DNA of 64,000 bases from Vibrio fortis (GCF_000695685.1 NZ_JFFR01000033.1:62001-126000); one strand, 5' to 3'. Positions 7,058-15,669 are shown, counted from the stretch's first letter. Numbers and translations: made by a program. Notes: a model not told the origin generated them from the letters alone.

Positions 7058-8929
7058 TCACACCTTACGAAGAATTAGCCCTTGTCCGTTGAGCATCGCA
7101 TCCTTGGTGCCAACATCGACAATCTTCTTACCTCGGAATCGTTCCACCTCTTTAATCGCCACATCATGAGCGAAAATCACTAATCGCGCGCGGTCGATGT
7201 CCTTTTGCGTAATTCGGTTGCCAATCCCATTTGCACCTTGTGTCTCCACTTTAATTCGAACGCCTAGTTGTTGAGCGGCTTTCTCTAAAGACTTAGCAGC
7301 AAGGAAAGTATGAGCAACACCAGATGGGCAAGACGTGACAGCCAACACATCGGCTACGCCCTCTTCCGTAACAGAACCACCAAGCTCCTGATGAGTATAA
7401 CCTTGCTCGTCTTCATCGACAGTTTTCTTCAATAAGATCACCACCAGAGCCGTTGTAAGAGAACCGGCTAGTGTGCCAACAATATACGCAATTTTTCCAT
7501 CCACAACAGGCAGAACAATCCAGCCGCCCCAAGGCGCATGGTTGACTACATGGAACATAAAGCCAATCACATTCCCCACAATGCCCCCCGCAATAACTGC
7601 TGGAAGCACACGCGCTGGATCGGCGGCAGCGAATGGTATCGCCCCTTCACTAATACCAATCATACCCATGATGCCCGCCGCTTTTCCTGCTTCACGCTCA
7701 TCACGTTTGAATTTTTTCGGCGAAAGGAAGGTTGCCAATGCCATGCCAAGCGGAGGCGTACAAATTGCGATACCAACACCGCCCATTAGCCAAGGCTGAG
7801 TATTGACTTGTGTTTGGGCAAACAGAGTGGCGACCTTATTGATCGGCCCTCCCATATCGAAGGCTGTCATTCCGCCGAGTACTGCGCCTAATACAACTTT
7901 GCCTGACCCTGCCATTTCGGTCAGCATCAGGTTCATCTCCGTCATAAACGAGGCGATATGCGAACCGATGCCCCACATCACCACACCGCAGGTCACAAAG
8001 GTTCCGACGAGCGGATAGATAAAGATTGCACTCAATGCAGTCATACTTTCAGGCAACTTTATCCGTTTTAGCAATTGAACGGTATACCCCGCGACAAAGC
8101 CCACGATAATCGCGCCTAGAAAGCCGGTTTGATATTGCTCTACCGCCACCCAGGATCCGATCATGCCTGGAGCCAAGCCCGGTTTATCAGCCATCGAATA
8201 GGCGATGTATCCGCCGAGCACCACGGTAAACAGAGTCAAACCTGCAACACCCATTTGCGCGACATCGGCCAGGAAGCCAGACTGAGGTAACGCAGCTTGT
8301 CCAGTCATCATGACTGACAGCGACAGCAACACCCCACCAGCAACCACAAACGGAATCATATGCGAAGTGCCATAGAGCAGGTGCTCTTTAACGCGATTGA
8401 GAGCTTGAGTATAAGGACTGCTGACGAGTAGCTGATCGTCGATAGATTGATACGCAGTATTTGAACAAGATGAGTTCGTCTCGATATCTGAAAACAGCAT
8501 GATGACATCATCAGCTGACTCTGCCGCCTTCAATTTTGTAACAAAGCCATCTTCGATAAACTTGGTTGAGACTTGCGCCAGAACCTCGATGTGATGTTCA
8601 TCGTTATTGTCTGGTGAAGCGAGCATGAAGAAGACATCTGAACACTCCCCTGTTTCAGCCCCGTAGTCGATACCTTGGCGGCTGATACCAATCGCTATCG
8701 CAGGCTTAGATACGGAGCTGCTCTTGGCATGAGGAATCGCGATACCATCATCAAACCCTGTATTGCCTATTGATTCTCGCGCCCACAGTTCTTCAAGGAA
8801 GAGTTGTTTATTCGAAAGCTTACCGGCGCTATCGAGCATCTCCACTAGCTCTTCAAACACTTGCTGTTTGGTCGTTGCTTTGAGATCCAAGCAGATCGTA
8901 TCAGATTCAATGAAATGTGTGATGTCCAT
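7058..8929 (-). CDS. PTS fructose-family permease, EIIA-EIIC-EIIB fusion
   Basis: This 623-residue membrane protein imports and phosphorylates a hexose. Residues 1-150 form a fructose-type EIIA domain with the phosphorylatable His67 in GIAIPHAKSSS. About 175-480 is the EIIC channel, with TAFDMGGPINKVA and GISEGAIPFAA. About 525-623 is EIIB with its Cys in TSCPSGVAHTF. The order A-C-B differs from the A-B-C order of the paralogue at 11432. It is divergent from the EIIB/HPr-EIIA pair at 9115. The shared control region carries a 16-nt motif (9009-9024) also found upstream of 11432, so the AraC protein at 10213 may regulate both (inference). The sugar is not determined; mannose, fructose or a derivative is likely. 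Confidence 0.92.
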   Translation of the reverse strand: MDITHFIESDTICLDLKATTKQQVFEELVEMLDSAGKLSNKQLFLEELWARESIGNTGFDDGIAIPHAKSSSVSKPAIAIGISRQGIDYGAETGECSDVFFMLASPDNNDEHHIEVLAQVSTKFIEDGFVTKLKAAESADDVIMLFSDIETNSSCSNTAYQSIDDQLLVSSPYTQALNRVKEHLLYGTSHMIPFVVAGGVLLSLSVMMTGQAALPQSGFLADVAQMGVAGLTLFTVVLGGYIAYSMADKPGLAPGMIGSWVAVEQYQTGFLGAIIVGFVAGYTVQLLKRIKLPESMTALSAIFIYPLVGTFVTCGVVMWGIGSHIASFMTEMNLMLTEMAGSGKVVLGAVLGGMTAFDMGGPINKVATLFAQTQVNTQPWLMGGVGIAICTPPLGMALATFLSPKKFKRDEREAGKAAGIMGMIGISEGAIPFAAADPARVLPAVIAGGIVGNVIGFMFHVVNHAPWGGWIVLPVVDGKIAYIVGTLAGSLTTALVVILLKKTVDEDEQGYTHQELGGSVTEEGVADVLAVTSCPSGVAHTFLAAKSLEKAAQQLGVRIKVETQGANGIGNRITQKDIDRARLVIFAHDVAIKEVERFRGKKIVDVGTKDAMLNGQGLILRKV

Positions 8930-9008
8930 AGCGGCTCGATATTACTGAATATATAAGGTTAGGTTAGCGGTCAAAACCACCCAATCATATAGCACTAAAC
9001 ATGCATTA

Positions 9009-9024
9009 ACTGGATTTTTGTAAC
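9009..9024 (-). promoter_or_regulatory. Candidate AraC operator in the divergent PTS promoter region
   Basis: ACTGGATTTTTGTAAC reads on the other strand as GTTACAAAAATCCAGT, which recurs exactly at 11151-11166 in front of the second PTS permease gene. It lies 91 bp before the EIIB gene and 80 bp before the EIIA-C-B gene. Confidence 0.65.
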
Positions 9025-9114
9025 TAAGAAATCAGAGTGTGAAGTGAGACTTTTGAATTCCAAACAACTCCCTCTAATATTTAAGGGCTTTCTTCATCTA
9101 CACAGAGAACCATC

Positions 9115-9423
9115 ATGAGAATTGTAGCGGTAACTGCGTGCCCTACAGGCATTGCCCATACTTACATGGCTGCAGATGCACTAACTAAAACAGCGCCTAA
9201 ATTTAATGTTTCGATCAAGGTCGAGACACAAGGAGCAATGGGCGTTGAAAACCAACTCAGCGCGCATGATATTGCCCAAGCAGACCGTGTGCTGATCGTC
9301 TCTGATATCGAAATAGAACAACCGAATCGCTTCGATGCCAATAAAACCGTGCGCATTGCGATGGAAGACGTGTTGCTCAGCGTAGAGAAGGTCTTCATCA
9401 AACACTGTCGCAGCTGTTCATGA
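9115..9423 (+). CDS. Free-standing PTS EIIB component, fructose family (FrwB-like)
   Basis: This 102-residue soluble EIIB domain begins MRIVAVTACPTGIAHTYMAA. The Cys at residue 9 is the phosphorylation site, and the following GIAHT loop is characteristic of the fructose family. It would pass phosphate from an EIIA (probably the product of the next gene) to an EIIC subunit. No single-domain EIIC gene is adjacent, so it may work with one of the multidomain permeases in this cluster. The stop codon overlaps the next start (ATGA, 9420-9423), showing translational coupling. The C-terminal HCRSCS tail is Cys-rich and unexplained. Confidence 0.85.
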   Translation: MRIVAVTACPTGIAHTYMAADALTKTAPKFNVSIKVETQGAMGVENQLSAHDIAQADRVLIVSDIEIEQPNRFDANKTVRIAMEDVLLSVEKVFIKHCRSCS

Positions 9424-10196
9424 TCCCAGAATATCAACTGACGTTTTTTGTCGACAACGCCTCTGCCAGTGCGCACGCGGCCCAACCGCTTTGCCGTCTT
9501 GCTCGCAAGTTCAAAAGCTCTATTCGTATCATTAACATCACTCAGGGTCGTGCTGCGGACCTGTCTAAATCCGTGGCTTTGCTGCAAGTTGGGCTGCTTA
9601 AAGGCGATCTGGTTCAGATTACTGCAGTCGGACTTGATGCGGAGTTAGCGTGCTTTGTTCTCAAAGATGTGATTGCCGAGCACTATGTCTTGGTTGGATC
9701 TCAGGTTAATCATGAGTTCTCTACGGATTTGATGCAGCGCTTCCCTCAGATAAGCCCACCGTGTGAGGTTGATTGGCATCACGCCAAAGCGCAAACTCAG
9801 CTCACCAAGTTCGAGTGTTTGAAAGGCCTAGCGCATCTTATCTACCCGGAGAATCCGGATGAACTGATTCTGTCATTCATTCGACGAGAAGAACGTTCTT
9901 CGACCTGTGTAGCACCGGGAATTGCACTGCCTCATGTCATGTTTGAGCACTGCCAGAGAATGTCGATAGCTGTGATTGTTAGCGAAGATCAGATTGATTG
10001 GGCGTCCAAGATTGGACAAGTGTATGTCGCGATAGCACTGGTAATGCCGACCAAACCACAGAGAGAGCAAATCATTGCAGCGACCAATCTGACACGCAAC
10101 CTACTCAATGATCAGATCACCGAACGTTTGCAAAAAACCAAAAGCAGCATAGACCTGCAAGCTTTGCTGATGTACCTCACTTCTCGTTTACTGTAA
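9420..10196 (+). CDS. HPr-like/EIIA fusion protein of the fructose PTS family
   Basis: This 258-residue protein carries two PTS domains. Residues 1-90 resemble HPr: His19 sits at the position of HPr His15, although the usual LHARP context is altered to SAHAAQP with one extra residue, and Ser51 within SKSVALLQVG aligns with HPr Ser46. Residues 115-258 form an EIIA domain with His172 in GIALPH. In the classical FruB (FPr) the EIIA precedes HPr; here the order is reversed. The start overlaps the EIIB stop codon. It would form a phosphorelay EI > HPr domain > EIIA domain > EIIB. Whether the degenerate HPr site accepts phosphate from EI is uncertain. Confidence 0.75.
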   Translation: MIPEYQLTFFVDNASASAHAAQPLCRLARKFKSSIRIINITQGRAADLSKSVALLQVGLLKGDLVQITAVGLDAELACFVLKDVIAEHYVLVGSQVNHEFSTDLMQRFPQISPPCEVDWHHAKAQTQLTKFECLKGLAHLIYPENPDELILSFIRREERSSTCVAPGIALPHVMFEHCQRMSIAVIVSEDQIDWASKIGQVYVAIALVMPTKPQREQIIAATNLTRNLLNDQITERLQKTKSSIDLQALLMYLTSRLL

Positions 10197-10212
10197 GTAC
10201 TCAATCCCCAGA

Positions 10213-11052
10213 TTAGATAGAGCTACGATATTCGCTCGGCGTTCTTCCAGTACGATTTTTAAATACTCGGCAGAAATAGTTCACATCTTTAAAACCGCAA
10301 CGAACCGACACTTCATTGAGCTTGAAGTTGTACTTTTTAAGCATGAACTTGGCTCGGTCGACTCGCACGCGCGTGATGTACTCGGCCAGCGTCATATGGC
10401 CTTGTTGGCGGAACATTCGCGACAAATGGTTGGATGAAATACTAAAGCGTGAGGCGATGCTATCTCGGGTGATCTGACGATGGAAGTTCTCTTGAATGTA
10501 GATACAAATACCCTGATACACATCCTGCACTCGGCTGTGAGATTTCTCGACAGGCGCATCTAACATCGTCTTGCTGTATTGCAGCAGCGCTTGCAGCAAT
10601 AACTCATCCATCGGTTGCTTATTACTTTCGCGTGCTAATGAACTGAGCGCCTCAAGAATATTGTCAATGGCAAAGCCAGAGCGAGTCTGAATACTATGCT
10701 TTTGAATATCATAAAAGCTCTCTTCGCCTTTGCGCTTACTCACCAAGCTTAAACCAAGTTGGCGACGACCAAACAACATACTCAGCACCGAACAGTCAGT
10801 ATCCCAGTTAGGTTTATTCCAGCAGTTAGGTGGGATGAAAATCGCATCTCCTGCTTTCGCAACAACGTTAGTGATCTTACGGTCATGACTCTCCATTTCA
10901 TTAATATACTCACCGTCGAGCACCAGCTCTAAACGCGGAAAGTTCACCTGATAACTGAATGCTGAAGGCGTGTGAAAATCCCCCGCAAACCAGATGTTAT
11001 GAAATGGTTCTCGCTCATTTAATACCGACGAGATTAGGTCATGAAATATCAT
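10213..11052 (-). CDS. AraC-family transcriptional regulator of the PTS cluster
   Basis: This 279-residue regulator has an N-terminal cupin-like sensing domain at about residues 1-120 (the AGDAIFIPPNCWNKP segment is typical). The C-terminal double helix-turn-helix lies at about 175-279: DSIASRFSISSNHLSRMFRQ, then LNEVSVRCGFKDVNYFCRVF and the closing GRTPSEYR. It is placed centrally among three PTS permease genes and divergent from the A-B-C permease gene at 11432. From position and the repeated ATCCAGT motifs in three upstream regions, it is inferred to activate the surrounding PTS genes in response to a sugar or sugar phosphate. Confidence 0.9.
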   Translation of the reverse strand: MIFHDLISSVLNEREPFHNIWFAGDFHTPSAFSYQVNFPRLELVLDGEYINEMESHDRKITNVVAKAGDAIFIPPNCWNKPNWDTDCSVLSMLFGRRQLGLSLVSKRKGEESFYDIQKHSIQTRSGFAIDNILEALSSLARESNKQPMDELLLQALLQYSKTMLDAPVEKSHSRVQDVYQGICIYIQENFHRQITRDSIASRFSISSNHLSRMFRQQGHMTLAEYITRVRVDRAKFMLKKYNFKLNEVSVRCGFKDVNYFCRVFKNRTGRTPSEYRSSI

Positions 11053-11431
11053 TTATTCGAACTCTTAAAAGCAGCAATAACGCTACGGGAATAGATATAC
11101 TCCTTACTGAAACATAGCGCTATTGAGCAAAATCACAATCTGAGATCTATGTTACAAAAATCCAGTAGTGGAAATAAATATCCAGTCTGCATCCAGATTT
11201 TGAACACCGTTATCACAATAAGAAAATCACCCTAACCCCATATCAATAAAAGCCTTAACGACTCATAAAGGCTGTCAATACGCACCCAAAACGGTGCTCC
11301 TAAACGATCAAAATCACACTCCATTTAGAAGGCAACAATCATCCAGTAAATGCGTTTTTTCTTCACTACAGAAGGCAAGTAATCAATTTCAGAATATCCC
11401 TAACAAAATAAAAACAGAGTAGGGGTTCATT
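11053..11431. promoter_or_regulatory. Divergent control region between the araC-type gene and the PTS A-B-C gene
   Basis: This 379-bp gene-free stretch contains ATCCAGT or ATCCAGA at 11160-11166, 11180-11186, 11191-11197 and 11341-11347. It also has a CRP-like half-palindrome, ATTGA-N6-TCACA, at 11122-11137. It is read as the control region for both genes, combining specific activation and catabolite control (inference). The leader in front of 11432 is long and no terminator-like fold was seen in it. Confidence 0.65.
11151..11166 (+). promoter_or_regulatory. Candidate AraC operator, exact inverted match to 9009-9024
   Basis: GTTACAAAAATCCAGT matches 16 of 16 bases with the reverse complement of 9009-9024. 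The two further ATCCAG repeats just downstream (11180 and 11191) suggest an array of half-sites for the adjacent AraC protein. Confidence 0.65.
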
Positions 11432-13336
11432 ATGATCACAACATTGATCAATCAAGATTTGATTAAGCTTTCACTTAGCGCTAATTCCAAAGAAGACGTA
11501 TTTAAAGAGCTGATAGACGTGCTGTACGCACAAGGCCGAATTTCAGACAAAGCTCAGTTTCTTGCCGACATTAAAGCGCGAGAAGAACAAGGTAATACCG
11601 GCTTTGAAGAAGGCATCGCCCTACCACACGCGAAAAGTAGCGCGGTAATCAAACCTGCGGTTGTTATCGGCGTGCACAAACAAGGCATCGACTACGGCGC
11701 CGATGACGGTCAACCTTCAAAACTGTTCTTTATGATTGCCTCTCCCGATGGAGGCGACAATCACCACATCGAAGTATTGGCAGAGCTCTCTTCAAAACTG
11801 ATTGAAAAAGGTTTCATCGAAAACTTCATGAATGCCGATTCCGAGCAAACCGCGTTGGAACTACTTCTGACGAAACCAGAACCAGTTCAAACCGAAGAAA
11901 CGACAGAAAAAAAAGGCTTCATCATTGGTGTGACAGGTTGCCCAGCAGGCGTGGCGCACACTTACTTGGCAGCGGAAGCACTAGAGAAAGGCGCCGCGGC
12001 GCTTGGCTACGATGTTAAGGTTGAAACTAACGGCTCTATCGGCGTTAAAAACAGCCCTACTCAAGAGGAGATTGAACGCGCCGACGCGATTGTCGTGGCT
12101 TGTGATAAACAGGTCGACATGGCTCGTTTTGCTGGCAAACGTGTTATCTGCACCAACGTAAAAGCACCAATCAAAGACGCGCAAGGCTTGATCAAACAAG
12201 CACTCAATGCGCCAAGCTACCAAGCAGAACAAGCGCCAACCAACCAATCCGTTGCCGAAAAAGCATCACAAGCGCGTTCAGACCTTTATCGTTACTTGAT
12301 GAATGGCGTATCACACATGATCCCATTCGTAGTGACAGGTGGCCTTTTGATTGCCCTAGCCTTAGCGATTGGTGGCGAGCCAAGTGAATCTGGAATGGCG
12401 ATTCCTGCTGGCAGCATGTGGAACCAAATCTTAGAAGTCGGTGTGGTTGCCTTCACATTGATGATCCCAATCTTGGCCGGCTACATTGCTTACGCGATTG
12501 CAGACCGCCCTGCTCTAACCCCTGGCTTGATTGGTGGCTGGATTGCCAACAACGGCTCTTTCTATGGCGCTGAAGCAGGTACAGGCTTCATTGGTGCAAT
12601 CATCGCAGGTCTATTAGTCGGTTACTTCGTTAAATGGATTACCTCGTTTAACTACCACAAATTCGTTCAGCCGCTTGTGCCTATCATGATCGCTCCGATC
12701 ACTGGCTCTCTATTCATCGCAGGTCTGTTCATCTTCGTAATCGGTGCTCCAATTGCTGGATTGATGGATGCGCTTACTGCACTGCTAACCAGCATGAGCA
12801 CAGGCAACGTGGTTCTGCTTGGCATCGTACTGGGTGGTATGGCTGGCTTCGATATGGGTGGCCCGTTCAACAAAGTCGCGTTCCTATTCTCGGTTGGCAT
12901 GATTGCCAGCGGTCAAACTCAATTCATGGGTGCAATGGCGTGTGCAATTCCTGTCGCTCCCCTTGGTATGGCTATCGCAACCAGAATCGGCCGTAAGTTC
13001 GACCTGTTCGAATCTTCTGAAATTGAAGCAGGCAAAGCTGCAGGCGCGATGGGCTTAGTGGGTATCTCTGAAGGGGCGATTCCTTTCGCCGCTCAAGACC
13101 CAATGTCAGTTATCCCTGCCAACGTGCTTGGCTCAATGACAGCTGCGGTTATGGCGTTCTCATTTGGCATCACCAACAGCGTTGCTCACGGTGGTCCAGT
13201 CGTAGCTCTACTTGGCGCAATGAACTACCCACTGCTAGCACTCGTGTGCATGGCGTCTGGTGCGGGCGTAACTGCGGTTACTTGTATCGCGCTTAAAAAT
13301 CTACGCAAAGCCAAGCTAACAGCAGCAGCGGCTTAA
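11432..13336 (+). CDS. PTS fructose-family permease, EIIA-EIIB-EIIC fusion
   Basis: This 634-residue permease has EIIA at residues 1-145, with His66 in GIALPHAKSS. EIIB lies at about 165-265, with Cys in VTGCPAGVAHTYLA, and EIIC at about 285-634, with AGFDMGGPFNKVA and GISEGAIPFAAQDP. The A-B-C order is that of E. coli MngA/FruA-like fusions. It lies divergent from the AraC gene and directly before manA, which points to mannose or a mannoside whose product, mannose 6-phosphate, ManA would isomerise (inference). From memory, the cluster order matches a V. cholerae chromosome 1 PTS cluster that also ends in manA. Confidence 0.92.
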   Translation: MITTLINQDLIKLSLSANSKEDVFKELIDVLYAQGRISDKAQFLADIKAREEQGNTGFEEGIALPHAKSSAVIKPAVVIGVHKQGIDYGADDGQPSKLFFMIASPDGGDNHHIEVLAELSSKLIEKGFIENFMNADSEQTALELLLTKPEPVQTEETTEKKGFIIGVTGCPAGVAHTYLAAEALEKGAAALGYDVKVETNGSIGVKNSPTQEEIERADAIVVACDKQVDMARFAGKRVICTNVKAPIKDAQGLIKQALNAPSYQAEQAPTNQSVAEKASQARSDLYRYLMNGVSHMIPFVVTGGLLIALALAIGGEPSESGMAIPAGSMWNQILEVGVVAFTLMIPILAGYIAYAIADRPALTPGLIGGWIANNGSFYGAEAGTGFIGAIIAGLLVGYFVKWITSFNYHKFVQPLVPIMIAPITGSLFIAGLFIFVIGAPIAGLMDALTALLTSMSTGNVVLLGIVLGGMAGFDMGGPFNKVAFLFSVGMIASGQTQFMGAMACAIPVAPLGMAIATRIGRKFDLFESSEIEAGKAAGAMGLVGISEGAIPFAAQDPMSVIPANVLGSMTAAVMAFSFGITNSVAHGGPVVALLGAMNYPLLALVCMASGAGVTAVTCIALKNLRKAKLTAAAA

Positions 13337-13351
13337 GCCATTTCAACTCCA

Positions 13352-13408
13352 ATGGCTTGAGCCCACTCTACTCTCACATTTCATTAGGCCGAGTAGAGCT
13401 CAAGCCAT
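13352..13408 (+). promoter_or_regulatory. Long imperfect hairpin between the PTS gene and manA
   Basis: Bases 13352-13361 pair with 13399-13408 (10 bp) and 13366-13373 with 13391-13398 (8 bp), with a 4-nt bulge and a 17-nt loop. There is no T tract directly after it. It buries the ATG at 13407 and may act as a processing or attenuation element. Confidence 0.6.
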
Positions 13409-13430
13409 GTTTCCTTTCATGGTGATTTCG

Positions 13431-14648
13431 ATGTCTGATTTTTCTTTAGCGAACGATTCGTTCGTACAACGCTTTTTCTACCCTATGACCAACGTGATTC
13501 AGAACTACGCATGGGGTAGCCCTTCTTCGTTCAACCAACTGTTTGGCATTGATAACCAGTCTGGTGAGCCACAAGCAGAGATCTGGATGGGCGCTCATCC
13601 AAATGGTTGTTCAATTGTGGACGACAACGGGCAACAGACCACATTATCGAGCTTGATCTCTAAGAACCTAAACCTGTTTTTAAGCGAGAAAGTGGCGAGT
13701 CGATTTGGTGAACTCCCATATCTTTTCAAAGTGTTGGCAGCAGAGAAAGCACTCTCTGTTCAAGTTCACCCAAACAAGCAACAGGCGGAATCTGGCTATG
13801 CACTAGAAGAGCAACAAGGCATTCCGATGAGCGCAGGCAATCGTAACTACAAGGATCCCAATCACAAGCCAGAGTTGGTGTATGCCCTAACCGACTACAC
13901 GGCGATGAATGGCTTTAGATCAATCAACGAAATCCTTGAGCACTTTCATTACCTCGATATTCCTGAGTTGCATTCGATGGTAAACGATCTCGAGGGCGAC
14001 CAAACTCCCAATGGATTAGCCTGTTTCTTTGCAAGCTTGTTGTCTCTGGAAGGTGAGCAAAAAGGCATGGCGTTAACCATGCTACTGATGAAGGCTAAGC
14101 TTTCTGATAAACGTGTATTCCAATTGATTTCAGAGCTTGAAGCTCAATACCCTGGTGATGTCGGCTTGTTCGCTCCGCTGCTATTGAATGTGATTACCCT
14201 AAAACCAGGGCAAGCCATGTACCTTGATGCCGAAACGCCCCACGCTTACATCAAGGGCACAGGTCTAGAGATCATGGCGAACTCAGATAATGTGCTGCGT
14301 GCCGGGTTAACGCCTAAGTACATGGACGTGAATGAACTGGTTTCTTGTACTCGATTCAATGAAAAGCCAGCAGATAGGTTGTTACTCAACCCGATTGAGC
14401 AAGGTGACGTGATGGAATACGACATTCCCGTCGAGGATTTTAAGTTCTCTATCATGCAAAATTCACATCAACGCAAGATCACTACCGAAGGCGCCGAGAT
14501 CCTACTGCCACTCGACGAACCCATGGTGCTCACTCATCAATGCGGCGAAACCTGCGTGATAGAGAAAGGCCAATCGGTGTTCATTCCTGCTTATGCTGAG
14601 AGTTACAAACTGGACTGCGTTGGCCGAGTAGCGCGCGCTTACAGCTAG
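13431..14648 (+). CDS. manA: Mannose-6-phosphate isomerase, class I
   Basis: This roughly 405-residue cupin-type zinc isomerase interconverts mannose 6-phosphate and fructose 6-phosphate. Visible hallmarks are NVIQNYAWGS near the N-terminus, the metal-site region VLAAEKALSVQVHPNKQQAE, the DPNHKPELVYALT motif, and the later YLDAETPHAYIKGTGLEIMA. The frame also has an ATG at 13407, but that lies inside the 3' arm of a hairpin. The ATG at 13431 has GGTGA five bases upstream and is preferred. The gene follows the A-B-C PTS gene by 94 bp and links that uptake step to glycolysis. Confidence 0.93.
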   Translation: MSDFSLANDSFVQRFFYPMTNVIQNYAWGSPSSFNQLFGIDNQSGEPQAEIWMGAHPNGCSIVDDNGQQTTLSSLISKNLNLFLSEKVASRFGELPYLFKVLAAEKALSVQVHPNKQQAESGYALEEQQGIPMSAGNRNYKDPNHKPELVYALTDYTAMNGFRSINEILEHFHYLDIPELHSMVNDLEGDQTPNGLACFFASLLSLEGEQKGMALTMLLMKAKLSDKRVFQLISELEAQYPGDVGLFAPLLLNVITLKPGQAMYLDAETPHAYIKGTGLEIMANSDNVLRAGLTPKYMDVNELVSCTRFNEKPADRLLLNPIEQGDVMEYDIPVEDFKFSIMQNSHQRKITTEGAEILLPLDEPMVLTHQCGETCVIEKGQSVFIPAYAESYKLDCVGRVARAYS

Positions 14649-14652
14649 CTCT

Positions 14653-14921
14653 TTAGGGCGTGTTGAGCTTTCGAGCTGGTTTTTGCAGCGAGTTGCTGGG
14701 TTTTATACAAGGCAGAGGTTTTGATGTGTAGCTAGCCTACATGAGAAGCCGATAACGCAGTAGAAATGACCAGCAAACGCTGCCCGAAGGGTTCGGCTAA
14801 AAGCGTTTTACTCTTTGCGGAGGAAGATTTGCTTAGTATGACTAGGCTACTTCTCCCTCGCCGCGATTAAAACGCTTTTATCTCGAACAAAATTCAACCA
14901 CGAAAGGTCAACACGCCCTAA
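14653..14921. mobile_element. 269-bp MITE-like element with 21-bp terminal inverted repeats
   Basis: The ends are inverted repeats matching at 20 of 21 positions: TTAGGGCGTGTTGA begins the left end (14653) and its complement closes the right end (14921). Internally, TAAAAGCGTTTTA at 14798-14810 is the exact inverse of 14868-14880. There is no open frame of note. Both ends can be read with a TA next to GGGCG, so a TA target duplication is possible but not distinct from the repeat. From memory similar elements are dispersed in vibrio genomes. Confidence 0.7.
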
Positions 14922-14941
14922 TAACTCACAACACACTCTTC

Positions 14942-14966
14942 ATGCCCTGCTTTGCGGGGCATTTTT
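14942..14966 (+). terminator. Rho-independent terminator downstream of manA
   Basis: ATGCCCTGC pairs with GCGGGGCAT (one G-T wobble) over a TTT loop, followed by a T tract. The MITE-like element lies between it and manA, so it was probably the original manA terminator before insertion (inference). Confidence 0.85.
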
Positions 14967-14989
14967 GTTTCTACTGCTTTTGTGTTCCT

Positions 14990-15042
14990 AGATCTTTTTT
15001 GTCCCTACAGCTCTTTTATTCTTAAAGCTCTTTTATTCCTAC
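14990..15042. repeat. Short tandem repeat, about 17-bp period, three units
   Basis: AGCTCTTTTATTC occurs exactly at 15009-15021 and 15026-15038. A diverged first unit starts at 14990, and each unit ends in a variant of CCTAC or CTTAA. The array is noncoding. Confidence 0.65.
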
Positions 15043-15092
15043 AGAAAATTATTTCAACACCGGAATACACCATCAAATATGACCCATCTCAC

Positions 15093-15132
15093 ACTGGATG
15101 AATGATGCAAATCACACTTAATTTTGCTGGAT
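15093..15132 (+). promoter_or_regulatory. Candidate control sites for the third PTS unit
   Basis: ACTGGAT at 15093-15099 and GCTGGATACA from 15126 resemble the motif repeated upstream of the other two PTS units. Between them AATGA-N6-TCACA at 15101-15116 resembles a weak CRP site. The remaining bases up to 15228 are AT-rich leader. Confidence 0.5.
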
Positions 15133-15228
15133 ACAAATGTACAGTGAAGGGCTTTTATTTGCTATTTCGTGAATCAGGTTAATCCATTAATTTTAATTCA
15201 AGAACTTCAATAGTGAATGAGTTAATAA

Positions 15229-15669
15229 ATGATCATACAGCTAACTAACATCAACTTAATTAATAACAATCTTCAAGCGAATAATAAAAAAGAACTGTTT
15301 GAAGAATTGGCAGGCATGTTATTTGAGAATAACCGAATCAGCAGTAAAGAAGCCTTTTTGGCAGACATTGAAATTCGTGAATCTCAAAGTATCACCTCAA
15401 TGGACGGCATCGCTTACCCACACTCGAAAAGCAAGGCAGTAACAGAGCCTGCAATTGCGGTCGGTGTTAAGCGCGAAGGCATTGAGTATGGCGATGAAGA
15501 CGGCATTAATCCAACCGTATTTTTTATGATTGCTTCACCAGACAACGGTGCTGACCATCATATTTATGTACTACAAGAACTATTTGGAAAATTCAGTGAT
15601 GAATTTATCCAAAATATCCATAACGCAAAAGATGAACATCAAATCCTTAATATTTTAATTAATTCATAA
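15229..15669 (+). CDS. PTS EIIA component, fructose family
   Basis: This 146-residue soluble EIIA domain has the phosphorylatable His65 in GIAYPHSKSK; the paralogues here have GIAI/LPHAKSS. It is full length for a single EIIA domain. The start ATG at 15229 has a poor Shine-Dalgarno. The gene lies 13 bp before the EIIC-EIIB gene, and together they form a third complete fructose-family permease, split into two proteins. The product would take phosphate from an HPr-type donor and pass it to the EIIB at the end of the next gene product. Confidence 0.88.
   Translation: MIIQLTNINLINNNLQANNKKELFEELAGMLFENNRISSKEAFLADIEIRESQSITSMDGIAYPHSKSKAVTEPAIAVGVKREGIEYGDEDGINPTVFFMIASPDNGADHHIYVLQELFGKFSDEFIQNIHNAKDEHQILNILINS

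Noticed and set aside
14990..15042. CRISPR-like repeat
   Set aside because: Units are contiguous with no spacers, only about 17 bp long, and no cas genes are present.
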